DNA from: Methylotenera sp.
Lineage (GTDB): Bacteria; Pseudomonadota; Gammaproteobacteria; Burkholderiales; Methylophilaceae
Direction of reading: 5' to 3'
Assembly (NCBI RefSeq): GCF_013141425.1
Contig: NZ_JABFRA010000130.1
Coordinates: forward strand, 1-32,249
DNA: 32,249 bases
Under the pieces are notes generated by a model that worked only from the letters and a program-made list of their open reading frames with translations, had not been told where the DNA came from and did no database searches. The translations under genes and the position numbers were made by a program. Of the stretch, positions 8,041 to 16,880 are shown one piece after another (the stretch's first letter is position 1; the number at the start of each line of letters is the position of its first letter).

Positions 8041-8070
8041 AAAAAAATAGCGCCAACTCGATATTGGCGC
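8041..8070 (-). terminator. Rho-independent terminator after cpoB (end of the Tol-Pal operon)
   Basis: Arms GCGCCAA (8050-8056) and TTGGCGC (8064-8070) are perfect complements with a 7-base loop. On the minus strand the hairpin is followed by seven T residues (8041-8047 on the plus strand is all A). It lies 70 bases after the cpoB stop and only 17 bases before the queE ATG. Confidence 0.8.
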
Positions 8071-8139
8071 CATTGTAACTGAAATATGATTTAACTTAGC
8101 TTAAGCTAAAGTATCGTTTTGACAATATTAACTGGCGCC

Positions 8140-8991
8140 TTATCGAATCGCCTCTAATGCTTTTAGACGTTTTTGCGCTGTGGGTGTCACTTCACTATTC
8201 GGATATTTAGCAATCAAATCACGTAAGGTTTTTTTAGCCCCAGGTACTAAGCCTAATTGAATCTGACTATTCGCCAGATTCAGCATTGCATCAGGTACTT
8301 TTGGGCTTTCTGGGTGCAAATCCAACATCTTTTGCTGTGTTGCAATAGCAGATTTATAGTTTCTTAAGACAAACTGCGAATAACCCAAACCATAAGTTGC
8401 CTCATCTGCCAGCGCACTATTAGGGTAATCTTTTAAGAACTTATCATAAGCATTAAAAGCATCTTTGTGCTTAGCTTCTTTAGATAGCCCATTTGCCAAC
8501 TCCAGCAATTGATACTCTTGAGTATTTTTAGCAGGCGCAGTGACTACAGGCGCAACTGGTGTTGTCGCCGAGGCCTCTGCAGGAGCTTCCGCAGAAGCAC
8601 CACTTTCTAACTTACGCAATCGTACATCCGTATCGCCATAGAGGTCTTTTTGGCGCTGTTGCGTCGCCTCCACAGTATGATTCGCTAGTTCTAGCTCACC
8701 CTTAAGTTTGGCGACTTCTTGCTTGAGAGACTCCACTTGATTTTGCATTTCCAGCAATGCGCCGCCTTTGGTAATCGCCTCAATAGCTTGCACACGCTGA
8801 TCCAGTGCCTGTTGGCTTTTCTTCAAATTCGCCAACTCGGCTTGCGTTGCCTGATTCTGACTTTGCATCGTCGACTCAACTTCGAGGATTTTTTTACGCG
8901 CCTCTTTGTCGTCAAACAAAGCCGCGTGACTTTGCATTGCAAACAATTGCGATGTCAGTAACAAGCTAGCCAGAACCAGTTTTCTCATCAT
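8140..8991 (-). CDS. cpoB: Tol-Pal cell-division coordinator CpoB (YbgF)
   Basis: A periplasmic protein that links the Tol-Pal machine with peptidoglycan synthesis by PBP1B during division. The 283 residues begin with a Sec signal peptide (cut likely after S-H-A near residue 23). A coiled-coil region (about 30-130, where the family trimerises) and a Pro/Ala/Thr-rich linker (135-155) follow. Then come tandem TPR units (about 160-280), seen as E-Y-Q-L-L-E-L-A, A-L-A-D-E-A-T-Y-G-L-G, and S-P-K-V-P-D-A-M-L-N-L-A. It is the last gene of the Tol-Pal operon, separated from pal by a 107-bp gap with a strong hairpin. Confidence 0.93.
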   Translation of the reverse strand: MMRKLVLASLLLTSQLFAMQSHAALFDDKEARKKILEVESTMQSQNQATQAELANLKKSQQALDQRVQAIEAITKGGALLEMQNQVESLKQEVAKLKGELELANHTVEATQQRQKDLYGDTDVRLRKLESGASAEAPAEASATTPVAPVVTAPAKNTQEYQLLELANGLSKEAKHKDAFNAYDKFLKDYPNSALADEATYGLGYSQFVLRNYKSAIATQQKMLDLHPESPKVPDAMLNLANSQIQLGLVPGAKKTLRDLIAKYPNSEVTPTAQKRLKALEAIR

Positions 8992-9012
8992 ATGTACTAA
9001 ACCTTTTGACTA

Positions 9013-9062
9013 AATATGAAGCGCTTGATAAGTAGATATCTAGATTTCTAGCACTTCATATT
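9013..9062 (-). other. Intercistronic hairpin between pal and cpoB
   Basis: Arms 9013-9025 and 9050-9062 form a 13-bp stem with one G-U pair and a 24-base loop. It lies just after the pal stop codon on the minus-strand message. No T-run follows, so it is more likely an RNA-stability or processing element than a terminator. Confidence 0.6.
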
Positions 9063-9098
9063 AAACACACAACCACTCCATTTGGGTGGCACTTAAAC

Positions 9099-9680
9099 TT
9101 ATTCGTTGCCGTAAACAATATCAGCACGACGGTTAGTTTTATAGCAAGACTCATCCGCGCAGGCTTCATCGGCTTTTTCTTCGCCGTAGCTTACGGTTTC
9201 AATTTGCGCATCTTGTACACCTAACAGGTTGAGTGATTTTTTTATTGCCACTGAACGGCGCTGACCGAGTGACAAGTTGTACTCTCTTGTACCACGAGCA
9301 TCGGTATTGCCTTGCACAATCACTTTAGCGGTGCCATTGGCAAGCAAATATTTTGCATGTGCTTCAATTAATGGGCGAAACTCAGCCTTCACTGCATCGC
9401 TGTCAAAATCAAAATAAATCGTACGTTGCGATAAAATATTGTTGGGATCTTTTAATGGATTGTTGCCATTATCGGTTGCATTGCCATCCACATTTAATTC
9501 TTTTACTGCAGAAGTATCGGCACCTGTGGTTGCAGCAGGTTTTCCAGCTGAAGTTTGACCAGGGCTTTTATCTTCCACAGCCGCTGGTTTATCTACAAGA
9601 GGTGTGCTTTTGCAAGCAACTAATAACAATGCCATGGCTAGGCTGCTAAGTATTTTTGTGTTCCAAGTTGTACTGTTCAT
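9099..9680 (-). CDS. pal: Peptidoglycan-associated lipoprotein Pal
   Basis: An outer-membrane lipoprotein that binds peptidoglycan and TolB and pulls the outer membrane inward at division. The 193 residues begin with a signal peptide ending in lipobox L-V-A-C (C23). A Pro/Ala/Thr/Asp-rich linker (about 25-80) follows. The OmpA-like domain (85-193) shows I-Y-F-D-F-D-S-D-A-V and the peptidoglycan-binding N-T-D-A-R-G-T-R-E-Y-N-L-S-L-G-Q-R-R. Two extra cysteines (A-C-A-D-E-S-C) near the C-terminus could pair. AAGGAGA upstream is a strong ribosome binding site for the ATG at 9680. It follows tolB by 43 bp. Confidence 0.96.
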   Translation of the reverse strand: MNSTTWNTKILSSLAMALLLVACKSTPLVDKPAAVEDKSPGQTSAGKPAATTGADTSAVKELNVDGNATDNGNNPLKDPNNILSQRTIYFDFDSDAVKAEFRPLIEAHAKYLLANGTAKVIVQGNTDARGTREYNLSLGQRRSVAIKKSLNLLGVQDAQIETVSYGEEKADEACADESCYKTNRRADIVYGNE

Positions 9681-9723
9681 TCTTTTCTCCTTAAAAATTA
9701 TTAACTTGATATTTTAAATTACA

Positions 9724-11028
9724 TTATTTAATTAACGGACCCCAAGCTGGTTCGCGTATGTCGCCACCAGACTCGTTCAAACGTTGCTTTACTCGACCAT
9801 CTGCAGACACGGCGGCAAGCGCACCATGGCCCTTAGCTCGCGTTGCATATAGTAATACGCGACCGTTAGGGGCAAAACTAGGTGATTCATCTTGAGCACC
9901 TTCACTCAACAATTGCACTTGGCCAGTCGTTAAGTCTTGCAACGCAACACGGAACTTGCCACCGTCGTTACGTATCATAGCGAGTGATTTTCCATCGGGA
10001 GCAAAACGTGGACTCACGTTATATGCGCCCTCAAAGGTCACACGCTGCGCATCGCCGCCATTAGAGGAAGTTTTATAAATTTGTGGCTTACCACCTCGGT
10101 CTGACGTAAAGTAAATCCAATTCGCATCAGCCGACCAAGTTGGCTCGGTATCTATCGCGCTACTCTTGGTAATTTGCTTTAAACCTGAACCATCTGCGTT
10201 AATCGTATAAATCTGCGAGTTAGCCCCGTAAGTAAGCACAATCGCCAACTTATCACCATTTGGCGACCAAGCGGGTGCGCTATTATTCCCTTTAAAACTT
10301 GCCAATACTGTACGTTGCCCACTTAAAGATTGCACATAAATTATTGGCTTTTTCTTTTCAAACGATACATAAGCAATTTTGCTACCGTCTGGCGACCAAG
10401 CTGGCGAGATAATTGGCTCTTTAGACGACAGCATTGTTTGTGGATTTTCACCGTCGGCATCCGCCACCTGCAACACAAAACGCCCTTTTGATTTGTTGAT
10501 ATAGGCAATCCTGCTGGCAAAAATGGCGCTTTCGCCAGTTAATTTTTGATAAATAACGTCAGCAATTTTATGTGCTGTGATGCGTAATTGATTAGGTGTT
10601 ATGGTGTATTGCATCGCAGTCAATTGGCTTTGTTTAAGCACATCGGCCAACTGAAACGTCACTTTCAAGCGATTGTCTGGTAATGTTTCAACAACCCCTA
10701 CGGCCAGCGCTTGCGCTTGCATATTCGCCCACTCAGAATATTTAATTTGTGTGATATTAGTCGGACGATTTACCACACCACCCGTTTCAATCAGTCGAAA
10801 TAAGCCGCTACGTTTTAAATCTGCAGCGATGATATTACCTATATTATTTGTGCTATTGCTATCTGGCCCAAAAGGCACAATGGCGATAGGTACTTGCTGC
10901 GCACTGCCACCGCTAATTTCAATTTCCAAAGCAGCGCTTGCCGCATTTGCTACAAAAAAACTTAAAAAAAGTATAACTAAACGCATTACATCTGAAAATC
11001 TTATTTTTAAAAATCTAAGTATTTGCAT
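9724..11028 (-). CDS. tolB: Tol-Pal system protein TolB
   Basis: The periplasmic beta-propeller that moves between Pal and TolA. The 434 residues have a signal peptide with its hydrophobic core at about 15-32 (A-N-A-A-S-A cut), an N-terminal alpha/beta domain (L-E-I-E-I-S-G-G...V-P-I-A-I-V-P-F), and a propeller of WD40-like (PD40) units with repeated S-P-A-W-S-P-D-G-S-K-I-A-Y-V, A-P-A-W-S-P-N-G, E-P-T-W-S-A-D, S-P-R-F-A-P-D-G and S-P-S-F-A-P-N-G. A second ATG at 10986 would give a shorter signal peptide and is a realistic alternative; neither has a strong ribosome binding site. The 186-bp gap to tolA holds a perfect 14-bp inverted repeat (11184-11197) but no clear promoter. Confidence 0.95.
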   Translation of the reverse strand: MQILRFLKIRFSDVMRLVILFLSFFVANAASAALEIEISGGSAQQVPIAIVPFGPDSNSTNNIGNIIAADLKRSGLFRLIETGGVVNRPTNITQIKYSEWANMQAQALAVGVVETLPDNRLKVTFQLADVLKQSQLTAMQYTITPNQLRITAHKIADVIYQKLTGESAIFASRIAYINKSKGRFVLQVADADGENPQTMLSSKEPIISPAWSPDGSKIAYVSFEKKKPIIYVQSLSGQRTVLASFKGNNSAPAWSPNGDKLAIVLTYGANSQIYTINADGSGLKQITKSSAIDTEPTWSADANWIYFTSDRGGKPQIYKTSSNGGDAQRVTFEGAYNVSPRFAPDGKSLAMIRNDGGKFRVALQDLTTGQVQLLSEGAQDESPSFAPNGRVLLYATRAKGHGALAAVSADGRVKQRLNESGGDIREPAWGPLIK

Positions 11029-11214
11029 AGGCTATATTGGATATCTCAAATTAATCATCTAATACTGGGAATAGGTGTTTCAAAGCCGAAATTTGACCTT
11101 AAAATCAGGGTCTAAAGCGCTCAAGTGGATTTAATTCTACTGCAATCAGAATTTGACGCCACACGATTTACACTTTGTTACATTCAAATACATTTGATAA
11201 CGTTTTATAAAAAC

Positions 11215-12030
11215 TTAATCATTAGGTTTGAAAGTCAGCTTTAAGTTTCTAAATTGTGAAAAAAGGGAGGGGTCATTTGGCAAGGGAAGTGGCTGAGAAG
11301 CCATAATTGCCCGCTCAACGGCCTCATCACAGGCCGCATTGCCGCTAGATTTAGTCAATGTAGGATTTCCACTCAACTCACCCGTTGGGAATAAACCAAT
11401 ATCAAATTTAAGTACTGGATTTCCATCACCGCATAAAGATTTATTTACATTGCCATGAATCTTGGCTTGAATTTTACTTTTGTACTCATCAACAACACCT
11501 GCGTTGGCTGCTGCTTTTGCTGACAATGCTTGTTGGTCGCCCGTGGTTTTTTCTTCGGCCAACGCTTCTTGTTGCAGTTTCTTCAAGGCATCGCTCGGCT
11601 TATTCACTTTGACTGGTTTCTGCACATCATCATTAAGTGCTTCCGCCTTAAGCGCCTCAAGTTGTTTTTTTTGTTCTAAATTTTTTTCTTTTTTAAGCTG
11701 GTCTTCAATTTTTCTTTGTTCAAGTTCCTTTTTCTTTTTCTCGAGTGCGATATCGATTTTAGGTAGCTCTTTCGGCTCTTCCTTAGGCTCCTCTTTTACT
11801 ATCGGCTCAGGCTTTCGCACTGGTTTAACCGTAGGCTCTTTTACGCTAGGAATAGGTTTTACCACCCTTGTTGGCAGGCTGTCCCACAGTTCAACTTCCG
11901 TCACATTAAGCACTGGATGTGCCGCTTTCCAATTAAATGAAATCAGCAAGGCGCCGAGCAAGGCCAAATGGACAGCAATGGCTAAGCCACCCGCTTTCCA
12001 AGAAACTTCTTTTTCGTATGCGCGTATCAT
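11215..12030 (-). CDS. tolA: Tol-Pal system protein TolA
   Basis: An inner-membrane protein that spans the periplasm and passes the proton-motive force from TolQR to TolB-Pal. The 271 residues show a short cytoplasmic start, one membrane helix (about 14-33), a proline/lysine/glutamate-rich stretch (60-95), a long charged helical domain rich in K, E, Q and A (95-175), and a C-terminal TonB/TolA-like domain (about 180-271) with two cysteines (C201 and C235, likely a disulfide) and V-L-K-F-D-I-G-L-F-P-T-G. It begins 18 bp after tolR. Shorter than the E. coli protein mainly in the helical arm, which is common. Confidence 0.93.
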   Translation of the reverse strand: MIRAYEKEVSWKAGGLAIAVHLALLGALLISFNWKAAHPVLNVTEVELWDSLPTRVVKPIPSVKEPTVKPVRKPEPIVKEEPKEEPKELPKIDIALEKKKKELEQRKIEDQLKKEKNLEQKKQLEALKAEALNDDVQKPVKVNKPSDALKKLQQEALAEEKTTGDQQALSAKAAANAGVVDEYKSKIQAKIHGNVNKSLCGDGNPVLKFDIGLFPTGELSGNPTLTKSSGNAACDEAVERAIMASQPLPLPNDPSLFSQFRNLKLTFKPND

Positions 12031-12048
12031 GCGATAAATTCTGGTTAT

Positions 12049-12447
12049 TTAGCGCGCTGGCGACAACAACAGACCGACTTTATCGACCTTGTTTTGCTTC
12101 AACAAATCCATCACCGCAATTACATCGTCGTATTTCACATTTTTGTCAGCGGCTATGACTACGGAGCGTTCAGGTAGTTTTTGAATAGCTTGGCGAACGG
12201 CCAACAGTAATTCATCGCGCGGCATCGCTTTGTTATCAAACTCGATTTTGTGATTTAGTTTTACAGTAAGCACTAGTGGTGGCACTAGTGGCTGCTTCAA
12301 ATCTTGTCCAACCTTAGGCAAATCTACTACGCCAGGATTCGTCATGGGTGCCGTGACCATAAAAATAACCAGCAACACCAAGGTAACATCAATGTAAGGC
12401 ACTACATTGATTTGATTCATCATGCGCCGTTTACGGGTACGCGCCAT
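12049..12447 (-). CDS. tolR: Tol-Pal system protein TolR
   Basis: An ExbD-family stator protein that forms the proton channel with TolQ. The 132 residues show a basic start, then I-N-V-V-P-Y-I-D20 leading into the single membrane helix (D20 is the proton-carrying aspartate), and a periplasmic domain ending in L-L-S-P-A-R. It starts 3 bp after the tolQ stop, so the two are very probably translationally coupled to keep stator stoichiometry. Confidence 0.95.
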   Translation of the reverse strand: MARTRKRRMMNQINVVPYIDVTLVLLVIFMVTAPMTNPGVVDLPKVGQDLKQPLVPPLVLTVKLNHKIEFDNKAMPRDELLLAVRQAIQKLPERSVVIAADKNVKYDDVIAVMDLLKQNKVDKVGLLLSPAR

Positions 12448-12450
12448 GAT

Positions 12451-13131
12451 TTAGCTCTTTCTTTGCAGTATGTTGGTAAATTCTTCCATAAAACTCTCGT
12501 AGCGTACAGAAAGTCTATCCACTGAGCTGGCAAATCGATTATAGGCAATCACTGCTGGAATCGCCGCAAATAAACCAATCGCTGTGGCCACTAAAGCCTC
12601 TGCAATGCCAGGAGCCACCTGACTCAGCGTTGCTTGTGCCACATTAGACAAACCTCTAAACGCATTCATAATGCCCCAGACCGTGCCGAATAAGCCAATA
12701 TAGGGGCTGACTGAGCCGACGGAAGCTAAAAATGGCAGATGAGCATCGAGATCATCCATTTCTCGGTTGTAAGTGGCACGCATGGCGCGTCGAGAACCCT
12801 CCATTACATCAGACATATCAATGTGCGTTTTTTGCTTATGTCGCACATATTCCTTAAAACCCGCCTCGAAAATACTTGCCATGCCTTGTGGTTTGCGTCG
12901 ACTGGCAGCAAGCCCTTCAAACAGCTTATTCAAATCGCCACCCGACCAAAAAGCCTTTTCAAAATCATCTGCATTCGTTTCTGCATGCTTGACAGTGGCT
13001 AATTTAATGAAAATATACCACCATGAAAACAAGGAGGTGAGAATCAAAATCACCAATACCGCCTGCACAGGCAAGCTGGCACCAGCTACTAGCGAAAAAA
13101 TTGACATGTCATTGGCTACGCTTACCGTCAT
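12451..13131 (-). CDS. tolQ: Tol-Pal system protein TolQ
   Basis: An ExbB/MotA-family proton-channel subunit. The 226 residues have three membrane helices (about 14-38, 132-158 and 165-195) and the signature P-F-L-A-S-V-G-S-V-S-P-Y-I-G-L-F-G-T-V-W-G in the second, followed by A-T-A-I-G-L-F-A-A-I-P-A-V-I-A-Y-N. It is the first tol gene after ybgC with a 52-bp gap; AAAAAGGA lies upstream of the ATG. Confidence 0.96.
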   Translation of the reverse strand: MTVSVANDMSIFSLVAGASLPVQAVLVILILTSLFSWWYIFIKLATVKHAETNADDFEKAFWSGGDLNKLFEGLAASRRKPQGMASIFEAGFKEYVRHKQKTHIDMSDVMEGSRRAMRATYNREMDDLDAHLPFLASVGSVSPYIGLFGTVWGIMNAFRGLSNVAQATLSQVAPGIAEALVATAIGLFAAIPAVIAYNRFASSVDRLSVRYESFMEEFTNILQRKS

Positions 13132-13183
13132 ATTGGGTCTATCCTTTTTAATACTTAAATTTAATTCAAACTTAACTTAATTG

Positions 13184-13600
13184 TTAGGATAAGTGTAAGT
13201 CCGTCATGGCTTGTATAATCACCGCGGGAATGGCTACGGGCTTAAAGCTAGCCGCATCAACAAATGCCGCTTTAATGTTAGCCTCAATCAATACCGTACC
13301 CTCGCGTTGTATAGTTTGCACCATTTCAATGCTACTGCGCCCTATATTAGTTAGTACGCAATTCACCTCTAGCCAGTCGTTAAAACGTGCCGGCTTCCTG
13401 AAATTAATCGACAAACTGTGGACAACAATAATCACACCTAATTCATCTTTTACAATCGTTTGCTCAAACCCCAAATCACGTAGCCATTCTGTGCGGGCGC
13501 GCTCCAAAAAGTTCAAGTAATTCGAGTGGTAAACCACGCCACCTGCATCGGTATCTTCATAATAAACACGTACAGGCCACAAAAATTGGTGTTTACTCAT
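13184..13600 (-). CDS. ybgC: Tol-Pal-associated acyl-CoA thioesterase YbgC
   Basis: A hotdog-fold cytoplasmic thioesterase encoded with Tol-Pal in most proteobacteria. The 138 residues contain Y-Y-E-D-T-D18-A-G-G-V-V-Y-H-S-N-Y-L, where D18 is the catalytic aspartate, followed by F-L-E-R-A-R-T-E-W-L. It lies 9 bp after ruvB and 52 bp before tolQ, so ruvB, ybgC and tol are probably co-transcribed. Confidence 0.94.
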   Translation of the reverse strand: MSKHQFLWPVRVYYEDTDAGGVVYHSNYLNFLERARTEWLRDLGFEQTIVKDELGVIIVVHSLSINFRKPARFNDWLEVNCVLTNIGRSSIEMVQTIQREGTVLIEANIKAAFVDAASFKPVAIPAVIIQAMTDLHLS

Positions 13601-13609
13601 CGTGAGTTT

Positions 13610-14644
13610 TCACTCTTGCCATAACTCAGGACTTAAATTTTTAGGTTGAGGCAAGCCAAAATGTTGGTAGGCCTGAGTCGTCGCCACACGACCACGTGGG
13701 GTACGCATTAGGTAGCCTTGCTGTATTAAATAGGGCTCAAGTACATCTTCTATCGTATCGCGCTCTTCACCGATTGCCGCCGCCAAATTATCTAAACCCA
13801 CTGGGCCGCCACCAAACTTCTCAAGCACTGCGAGGAGCAATTTTCTATCCATCACATCGAAGCCGAGCTTGTCGACATCTAACATTTTCAAGGCAGCATC
13901 TGCGATTTCTGCGCTCACTTTGCCATCAGCCTTGACCTGAGCATAATCACGTACACGTCGCAGCAACCGGTTTGCAATACGCGGTGTACCACGTGAGCGT
14001 TTAGCGATTTCCAAAGCGCCAGTATCCACCAACTCCACCTCCAGCAAACCTGCGGAGCGCTGAACAATACGGCCGAGTTCTTCTGAGGTATAAAATTCCA
14101 GGCGTGAGACAATGCCAAAACGATCGCGCAATGGGTTAGTCAGCATGCCTGCGCGTGTGGTTGCACCAATTAAGGTAAACGGTGGCAAATCAAGACGCAC
14201 ACTTCTTGCGGCGGGTCCTTCGCCAATCATAATATCCAAACGATAATCTTCCATCGCAGGATATAAGATTTCCTCAACCACAGGTGAAAGCCGATGTATC
14301 TCATCGATAAATAACACATCGTTCGGCTCCAGATTCGTCAGTAGTGCAGCCAAATCACCTGCCCGCTCTAATACTGGCCCCGAAGTCTGGCGCATATTCA
14401 CGCCCATTTCTTTCGCAATGATATGCGCCAAGGTGGTTTTACCTAGGCCTGGTGGGCCAAACAACAACACATGATCTAAAGGTTCACTGCGCCCACGTGC
14501 TGCGTTAATAAAAATCTCCAGTTGCCCACGCGCCTTTTCTTGGCCGACATATTCATCCAGCAGTTTTGGCCGTAAAGCACGTTCCAAGGCTTCCTCGCGT
14601 GGACTTTCGGCATCTGGCGCCATCAGGCGATCGGTTTCTATCAT
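13610..14644 (-). CDS. ruvB: Holliday junction branch-migration ATPase RuvB
   Basis: A hexameric AAA+ motor that drives branch migration with RuvA. The 344 residues show Walker A G63-P-P-G-L-G-K-T70, Walker [11 protein letters not shown] (D114/E115), sensor 1 L-I-G-A-T-T-R-A-G, the arginine-finger region P-L-R-D-R-F-G, and the C-terminal winged helix ([29 protein letters not shown]). It is unusually far from ruvA in this genome (7.3 kb). The 118-bp leader has no evident ribosome binding site but carries repeats described separately. Confidence 0.97.
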   Translation of the reverse strand: MIETDRLMAPDAESPREEALERALRPKLLDEYVGQEKARGQLEIFINAARGRSEPLDHVLLFGPPGLGKTTLAHIIAKEMGVNMRQTSGPVLERAGDLAALLTNLEPNDVLFIDEIHRLSPVVEEILYPAMEDYRLDIMIGEGPAARSVRLDLPPFTLIGATTRAGMLTNPLRDRFGIVSRLEFYTSEELGRIVQRSAGLLEVELVDTGALEIAKRSRGTPRIANRLLRRVRDYAQVKADGKVSAEIADAALKMLDVDKLGFDVMDRKLLLAVLEKFGGGPVGLDNLAAAIGEERDTIEDVLEPYLIQQGYLMRTPRGRVATTQAYQHFGLPQPKNLSPELWQE

Positions 14645-14662
14645 TATTTAATTTCTACTTAA

Positions 14663-14745
14663 TTAATTACTATTTGATTATTTTAATTACTATTTGTACA
14701 AACAAAATTTGGCTAAGCAAAATTTTAAGTACTGAATTTTCAGTA
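14663..14745 (-). promoter_or_regulatory. ruvB leader: two 14-bp direct repeats (20-bp period) and a palindrome
   Basis: An exact 14-bp sequence, TTAATTACTATTTG on the plus strand, occurs at 14663-14676 and again at 14683-14696, a spacing of two helical turns. Further upstream of ruvB lies a perfect inverted repeat, TACTGAA-TT-TTCAGTA (14730-14745), flanked by outer arms GCTAA (14712-14716) and TTAGC (14750-14754). These look like protein-binding sites or an AT-rich promoter; which protein is unknown. No SOS (LexA) box was recognised. Confidence 0.4.
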
Positions 14746-14762
14746 ACGTTTAGCAAACATCG

Positions 14763-16880
14763 TTACTTGGTATGTAATTTGGAGAAATTCTCAATCAAGC
14801 CTTTTACCGTTACAGGTGCGCCTAAATACAAACCTTGACCATAGTGTATGCCAATCGCCTGCAATTCTGCCAGAATTTCTGCATTTTCAACGAATTCTGC
14901 TATGGTTTTAATTTCCATCGCCTCGGCCACGCTATGAATTGACCGAACCATTGCGTGATCAATTTTATTGATGTGCATTTCTTTAACAAAGGTACCGTCA
15001 ATCTTTAAATAATCCACATCGAAATTTTTCAAATAGGTAAACGATGACATACCGCTACCAAAGTCATCCAACGCAAAACTACAGCCTAATTTACGCAAGG
15101 CGCTAAATAGCAAAATAGTATTTTTCAAATTAACAATCGCCGCCGTTTCGGTAATCTCAAAACATATAGACTCTGGTGGAATTGAATATCGAAGAAACAT
15201 ATCTTGTATAAATCCAAGCAGATTTTTATCACCGAGCGATGTGCCCGATAAGTTGATAGAGAACACGTAATTAAACTTATCCTCACTAATATCAAGCAGT
15301 TGGCGGCAAGCTAAAAAAACATTCTTAATCACCCAGCGGTCGATATTGGGCATTAAATGATAACGCTCGGCCGAGGGAATAAAAGTAGTTGGTAGAATAA
15401 TTTTACCGTCTAAGTCAATTTTTCTAAGCAGAATTTCATAGTGCAGAAACTTCTGATGACCTGATTTGAGTGGAATAATTGGTTGGCAATACAACATAAA
15501 TTGCTGGTCATCGATTTCATCGGTAATGTCTGAAATCGCTTCTACTGAACTGCGATGCTGCACCACTTCGATGTCGCCAGCATTGAATAAAAAGCTTTGA
15601 TTTCGGCCTGCAGATTTCGCAGAATAACATGCAGAATCGGCGGCATGAATAATTTCACTGACATTGCCAAAGCCCTGATTGATAACCACCATGCCGATAC
15701 TGACGCCAATATTAAAAATCTTGTCGTCATGAATAAAGCGATAATCACGAATAATTTTAAGCAAGGCATTATTGATATGATTAGCATCGGATAAGGTGCA
15801 GTTTTCTAGTAGTAATCCGAATTCATCACCGCCTAAACGCGCCAAGGTATCTCGTTCACGCATTTTATTCGCTAACAATACACTGATCTGCTTAAGCAAT
15901 TCATCCCCTGCAGAATGACCACAGGTATCATTGACCAACTTAAATTGATCTAAATCTAAGTAGCAAAACACATGCTGCGCATTGTTCTCATGCACACTTT
16001 TAAGACAACGCTCAAGGCGGACTTCGAATTCGCGGCGATTAATCAAGCCAGTCAAATCATCGTGCTGCGCCTGATGCCTTAGCAATGAAGTGGCATCGTT
16101 GATTTTATCTTGCATGCTATCATAAGCGTGTTTCAAACTTATGGACATTGAGTTAAAGCCTTTTTGTAGCGTTTTAAGCTCCCCACTGGAATTTTCGACG
16201 ATGGTCTGTGAAAATACACCTTCACCCAGCCGATGAACTGCATGAGCAATTTCTTGAATTGGCTTCGTAATATTTCTACCAAGCCGCCAGGCCAGTAGCG
16301 CACTTAGTAACAAGCCAAAAATAGCAATCATAAATATCTTAACAATTAGATCTTGCTTGATATTTTGTAGCGTTTGATTACTCAACTCGACATATACTTG
16401 ACCGATTTTTTCAGGGGTGTAAGATTTTTTTTGCTCAAGCTCTCTACTGCTTAAACTGGAAAAGTCATCAATTTCTACCACACTACGATAAATGGGATAG
16501 GTAAAAACCGTCCCCTTTTGCAGATTAAGTTGCTGAAGTTCTTCTTTACGTAATCTGGCAATAATTTCCATTGGCAGTTCACGGCCACTAAGCGCTAACC
16601 TCAGGCCCTGACTATCGGTCACCATCACGGTTCTTAAATCTTGCTCATGAGAAAGCACTTGCTGAACTAGATTTTGCAACACTTGGGTATTGCCCGAGAT
16701 AACGCCATATTCAGCCGCAGGCGCCAGTTGCGAAGCAATCACTTCACCACGATCTTGCAATGACTGGTCTAATACATTAAAAATATTTGTGATGGCATAG
16801 CCAACCAAAATAATGGCAAACATTAAGGCTGGTATCGTGCCCAAAAATATGACTCTGGATTTAATACCTAAATTTTTCAT
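14763..16880 (-). CDS. Membrane-bound bifunctional GGDEF/EAL c-di-GMP enzyme with periplasmic sensor and HAMP
   Basis: A 705-residue sensor enzyme. Domains in order: membrane helix (about 10-32); periplasmic sensor (33-177) resembling those of BarA/YfiN-type proteins (G-E-V-I-A-S-Q-L-A-P-A-A-E-Y-G-V); second helix (178-198); HAMP (199-251); GGDEF (about 266-430) with intact GGDEF at 350-354 and an RxxD inhibitory site (R341-D344); EAL (about 455-700). The EAL signature reads E482-I-L, and N543, E575, D605-D606, K627, E662 and Q682 are all present, so both synthesis and breakdown of c-di-GMP are plausible. It overlaps the binding-protein gene by 4 bp (ATGA), and that gene follows a TonB receptor gene; a periplasmic ligand complex may feed its sensor. 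Net activity cannot be read from sequence. Confidence 0.93.
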   Translation of the reverse strand: MKNLGIKSRVIFLGTIPALMFAIILVGYAITNIFNVLDQSLQDRGEVIASQLAPAAEYGVISGNTQVLQNLVQQVLSHEQDLRTVMVTDSQGLRLALSGRELPMEIIARLRKEELQQLNLQKGTVFTYPIYRSVVEIDDFSSLSSRELEQKKSYTPEKIGQVYVELSNQTLQNIKQDLIVKIFMIAIFGLLLSALLAWRLGRNITKPIQEIAHAVHRLGEGVFSQTIVENSSGELKTLQKGFNSMSISLKHAYDSMQDKINDATSLLRHQAQHDDLTGLINRREFEVRLERCLKSVHENNAQHVFCYLDLDQFKLVNDTCGHSAGDELLKQISVLLANKMRERDTLARLGGDEFGLLLENCTLSDANHINNALLKIIRDYRFIHDDKIFNIGVSIGMVVINQGFGNVSEIIHAADSACYSAKSAGRNQSFLFNAGDIEVVQHRSSVEAISDITDEIDDQQFMLYCQPIIPLKSGHQKFLHYEILLRKIDLDGKIILPTTFIPSAERYHLMPNIDRWVIKNVFLACRQLLDISEDKFNYVFSINLSGTSLGDKNLLGFIQDMFLRYSIPPESICFEITETAAIVNLKNTILLFSALRKLGCSFALDDFGSGMSSFTYLKNFDVDYLKIDGTFVKEMHINKIDHAMVRSIHSVAEAMEIKTIAEFVENAEILAELQAIGIHYGQGLYLGAPVTVKGLIENFSKLHTK

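Noticed and set aside
8025-8139. preQ1 riboswitch ahead of queE
   Set aside because: No preQ1-I-like stem with an A-rich tail was recognisable; the hairpin there is better read as the terminator of cpoB.
15423-15437. EAL motif reading E-I-L taken as a sign of a dead phosphodiesterase
   Set aside because: The first glutamate and all other catalytic residues (N543, E575, D605, D606, K627, E662, Q682) are kept; the second position of the motif is variable in active enzymes.
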